Origin: Planctomycetaceae bacterium
GTDB taxonomy: Bacteria > Planctomycetota > Planctomycetia > Planctomycetales > Planctomycetaceae
Assembly (NCBI GenBank): GCA_020426505.1
Contig: JAGQPX010000118.1
Span: 1 to 33,691, forward strand
Direction: 5' to 3'
Length of the DNA stretch: 33,691 nt
Shown here: positions 32,948-33,691 of the stretch, piece by piece
Numbering within the stretch: the first letter of the stretch is position 1
How the letters are laid out: each line of letters begins with the position of its first letter
Program-made: the position numbers and the translations under genes
Notes under the pieces: generated by a model
The model's database searches: none
The model's input: only the letters and a program-made list of their open reading frames with translations
What the model was told of the DNA's origin: nothing

Positions 32948-33665
32948 AGAGGGAGTCTTCTAATTGACGGGTGAGAGGAAAAAGGGTACGGCTCCTGGTG
33001 TCAACCAGTTCCAAGGAAGGAGCCGCACCCATGTCCGAGAGGAAGTCTGTTACGAATTTGACAGAAGCACAATGGCGGATCATTCGACCCTTTGTCCGCA
33101 GGCCATCGCGGCGAGGACGACCGCACCTGCACTCACGGCGAGAAGTGATCGACACAGTGCAGTACGTCGTGCGGACGGGATGCCAGTGGCGGATGCTGCC
33201 TCACGACTTTCCTGCGTGGAAAGCGGTGTCTCAAATCTTCTACCGCTGGCGGAAGAACGGAACGTGGCAGCGGATTCACGAAGCCCTCAGCAAGAAGGTG
33301 CGTCGTCAGGCGGGCAAACGCTCGACGCCTTCAGCCGGCATCATCGACTCACAGAGCGTGAAGGGGATTCGCATCATCTTCGCGGACTCGGCTTACGGTC
33401 GCAGGGACCTGCCGAAGTTCATTCAGCAGACGTTGTGCTTCACGATCGAATGTGTGCGGCGCGTCCCGGGAACCAAAGGCTTCGTGGTGCTCCCCAAACG
33501 CTGGATCGTCGAACGTACCTTTGCCTGGTTGGGCCGCAGCAGACGTCACAGCAAAGACGACGAATGCAATCCGGAAACCAGCGAAGCCATGATCCAGATC
33601 AGCATGATCCACCTCATGCTCCAACGCCTCGCACCTGTCAAATCATGAATTAGAAAACTCGCTCT
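32948..33665 (+). mobile_element. IS5-family insertion sequence, internally deleted, about 718 bp
   Basis: Inverted ends 32948-32967 (AGAGGGAGTCTTCTAATTGA) and 33646-33665 pair at 17 of 20 positions. They flank a single transposase gene. A full-length IS5-group element with one frame is nearer 850-930 bp; the shortfall matches the missing transposase segment. No clear 2-4 bp target duplication is seen at the edges, so the exact boundary may be off by a few bases. It lies 43 bases after the glycosidase-like gene. Confidence 0.75.
33031..33648 (+). CDS. IS5-family transposase, in-frame internal deletion, probably inactive
   Basis: 205 residues, against about 265-275 for intact relatives. The N-terminal helical domain (LTEAQWRIIRPFV, TGCQWRMLPHDFPAWKAVSQIFYRW) and the C-terminus (GFVVLPKRWIVERTFAWLGRSRRHSKDDE, PETSEAMIQISMIHLML) are intact. 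Between them the first catalytic block DSQSVKG runs straight into IRIIFADSAYGRRDLP, leaving Asp106 and Asp119 only 13 residues apart, with catalytic Glu161 (VERTFAW) still present. Intact members have about 65 more residues here (the glycine-rich GGKK segment and two strands). The frame is kept, so the protein could be made but should not fold as an active DDE enzyme. ATG 33031 follows AAGGAAGG by about 10 bases. Confidence 0.85.
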   Translation: MSERKSVTNLTEAQWRIIRPFVRRPSRRGRPHLHSRREVIDTVQYVVRTGCQWRMLPHDFPAWKAVSQIFYRWRKNGTWQRIHEALSKKVRRQAGKRSTPSAGIIDSQSVKGIRIIFADSAYGRRDLPKFIQQTLCFTIECVRRVPGTKGFVVLPKRWIVERTFAWLGRSRRHSKDDECNPETSEAMIQISMIHLMLQRLAPVKS

Positions 33666-33691
33666 GAGTGCGGCGCCTCGTTAACTCGAGC

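Overview
The window reads as a chromosomal segment of a planctomycete, most likely a Planctomycetaceae-type genome. Supporting signs are a secreted CxPSR sulfatase, a Ser/Thr kinase, a very large sigma-54 activator, pilus/secretion ATPases, many signal-peptide or membrane proteins of unknown function, a large secreted glycosidase-like protein, short mixed-strand operons, and a 21-bp-arm extragenic palindrome that occurs twice. The assignment is from gene content only. I saw no tRNA, rRNA or CRISPR array.

Layout. 1-1679: edge of a probable type II restriction-modification locus (C-terminus of an unidentified protein plus a gamma-type adenine methyltransferase). 1764-4643 (minus): secreted sulfatase and NAD-type isocitrate dehydrogenase, separated by the first extragenic palindrome. 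4907-9601 (plus): PilT-like ATPase, a PilB/GspE-type ATPase with an unusual secreted and membrane-spanning N-terminus, a CvpA-like membrane protein, a Dabb-domain protein and a one-helix membrane protein. 9620-18294 (minus): Eis-like acetyltransferase, thioredoxin/six-hairpin protein fused to a DsbD-like domain, Ser/Thr kinase, PGPGW membrane protein, and a 1025-residue membrane-bound sigma-54 activator (PDZ, about 10 TM, GAF, AAA+, Fis HTH). A good -24/-12 match lies just upstream of that regulator on the other strand. 18739-20485 (plus): EVE protein and flippase-like protein. 20497-24330 (minus): DUF434 protein, EamA transporter, two tandem paralogous lipoproteins, the second palindrome copy and a DUF2752 protein. 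24648-29586 (plus): SufD without SufB/C, then a B12-binding protein, the MeaB GTPase, a structured leader, a medium-chain-type acyl-CoA synthetase and a small membrane protein. About 800 bp without a convincing gene precede a secreted alpha-glucuronidase-like protein (30392-32905). The window closes with an IS5-family element whose transposase has lost the segment between its first two catalytic aspartates.

How genes may work together. The PilT- and PilB-like ATPases form an assembly/retraction-type pair whose other pilus or secretion parts must lie elsewhere. The kinase, PGPGW protein and sigma-54 activator lie in a row on one strand and may form an envelope-signalling group. The B12-binding subunit, MeaB and acyl-CoA synthetase suggest activation of an acid to its CoA ester followed by a B12-dependent carbon-skeleton rearrangement, but the catalytic mutase subunit is not here. 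The most unusual items are the membrane-integrated PilB/GspE ATPase, the PDZ-TM-GAF-sigma-54 regulator, the thioredoxin-DsbD fusion, and the three-hairpin leader before the acyl-CoA synthetase.
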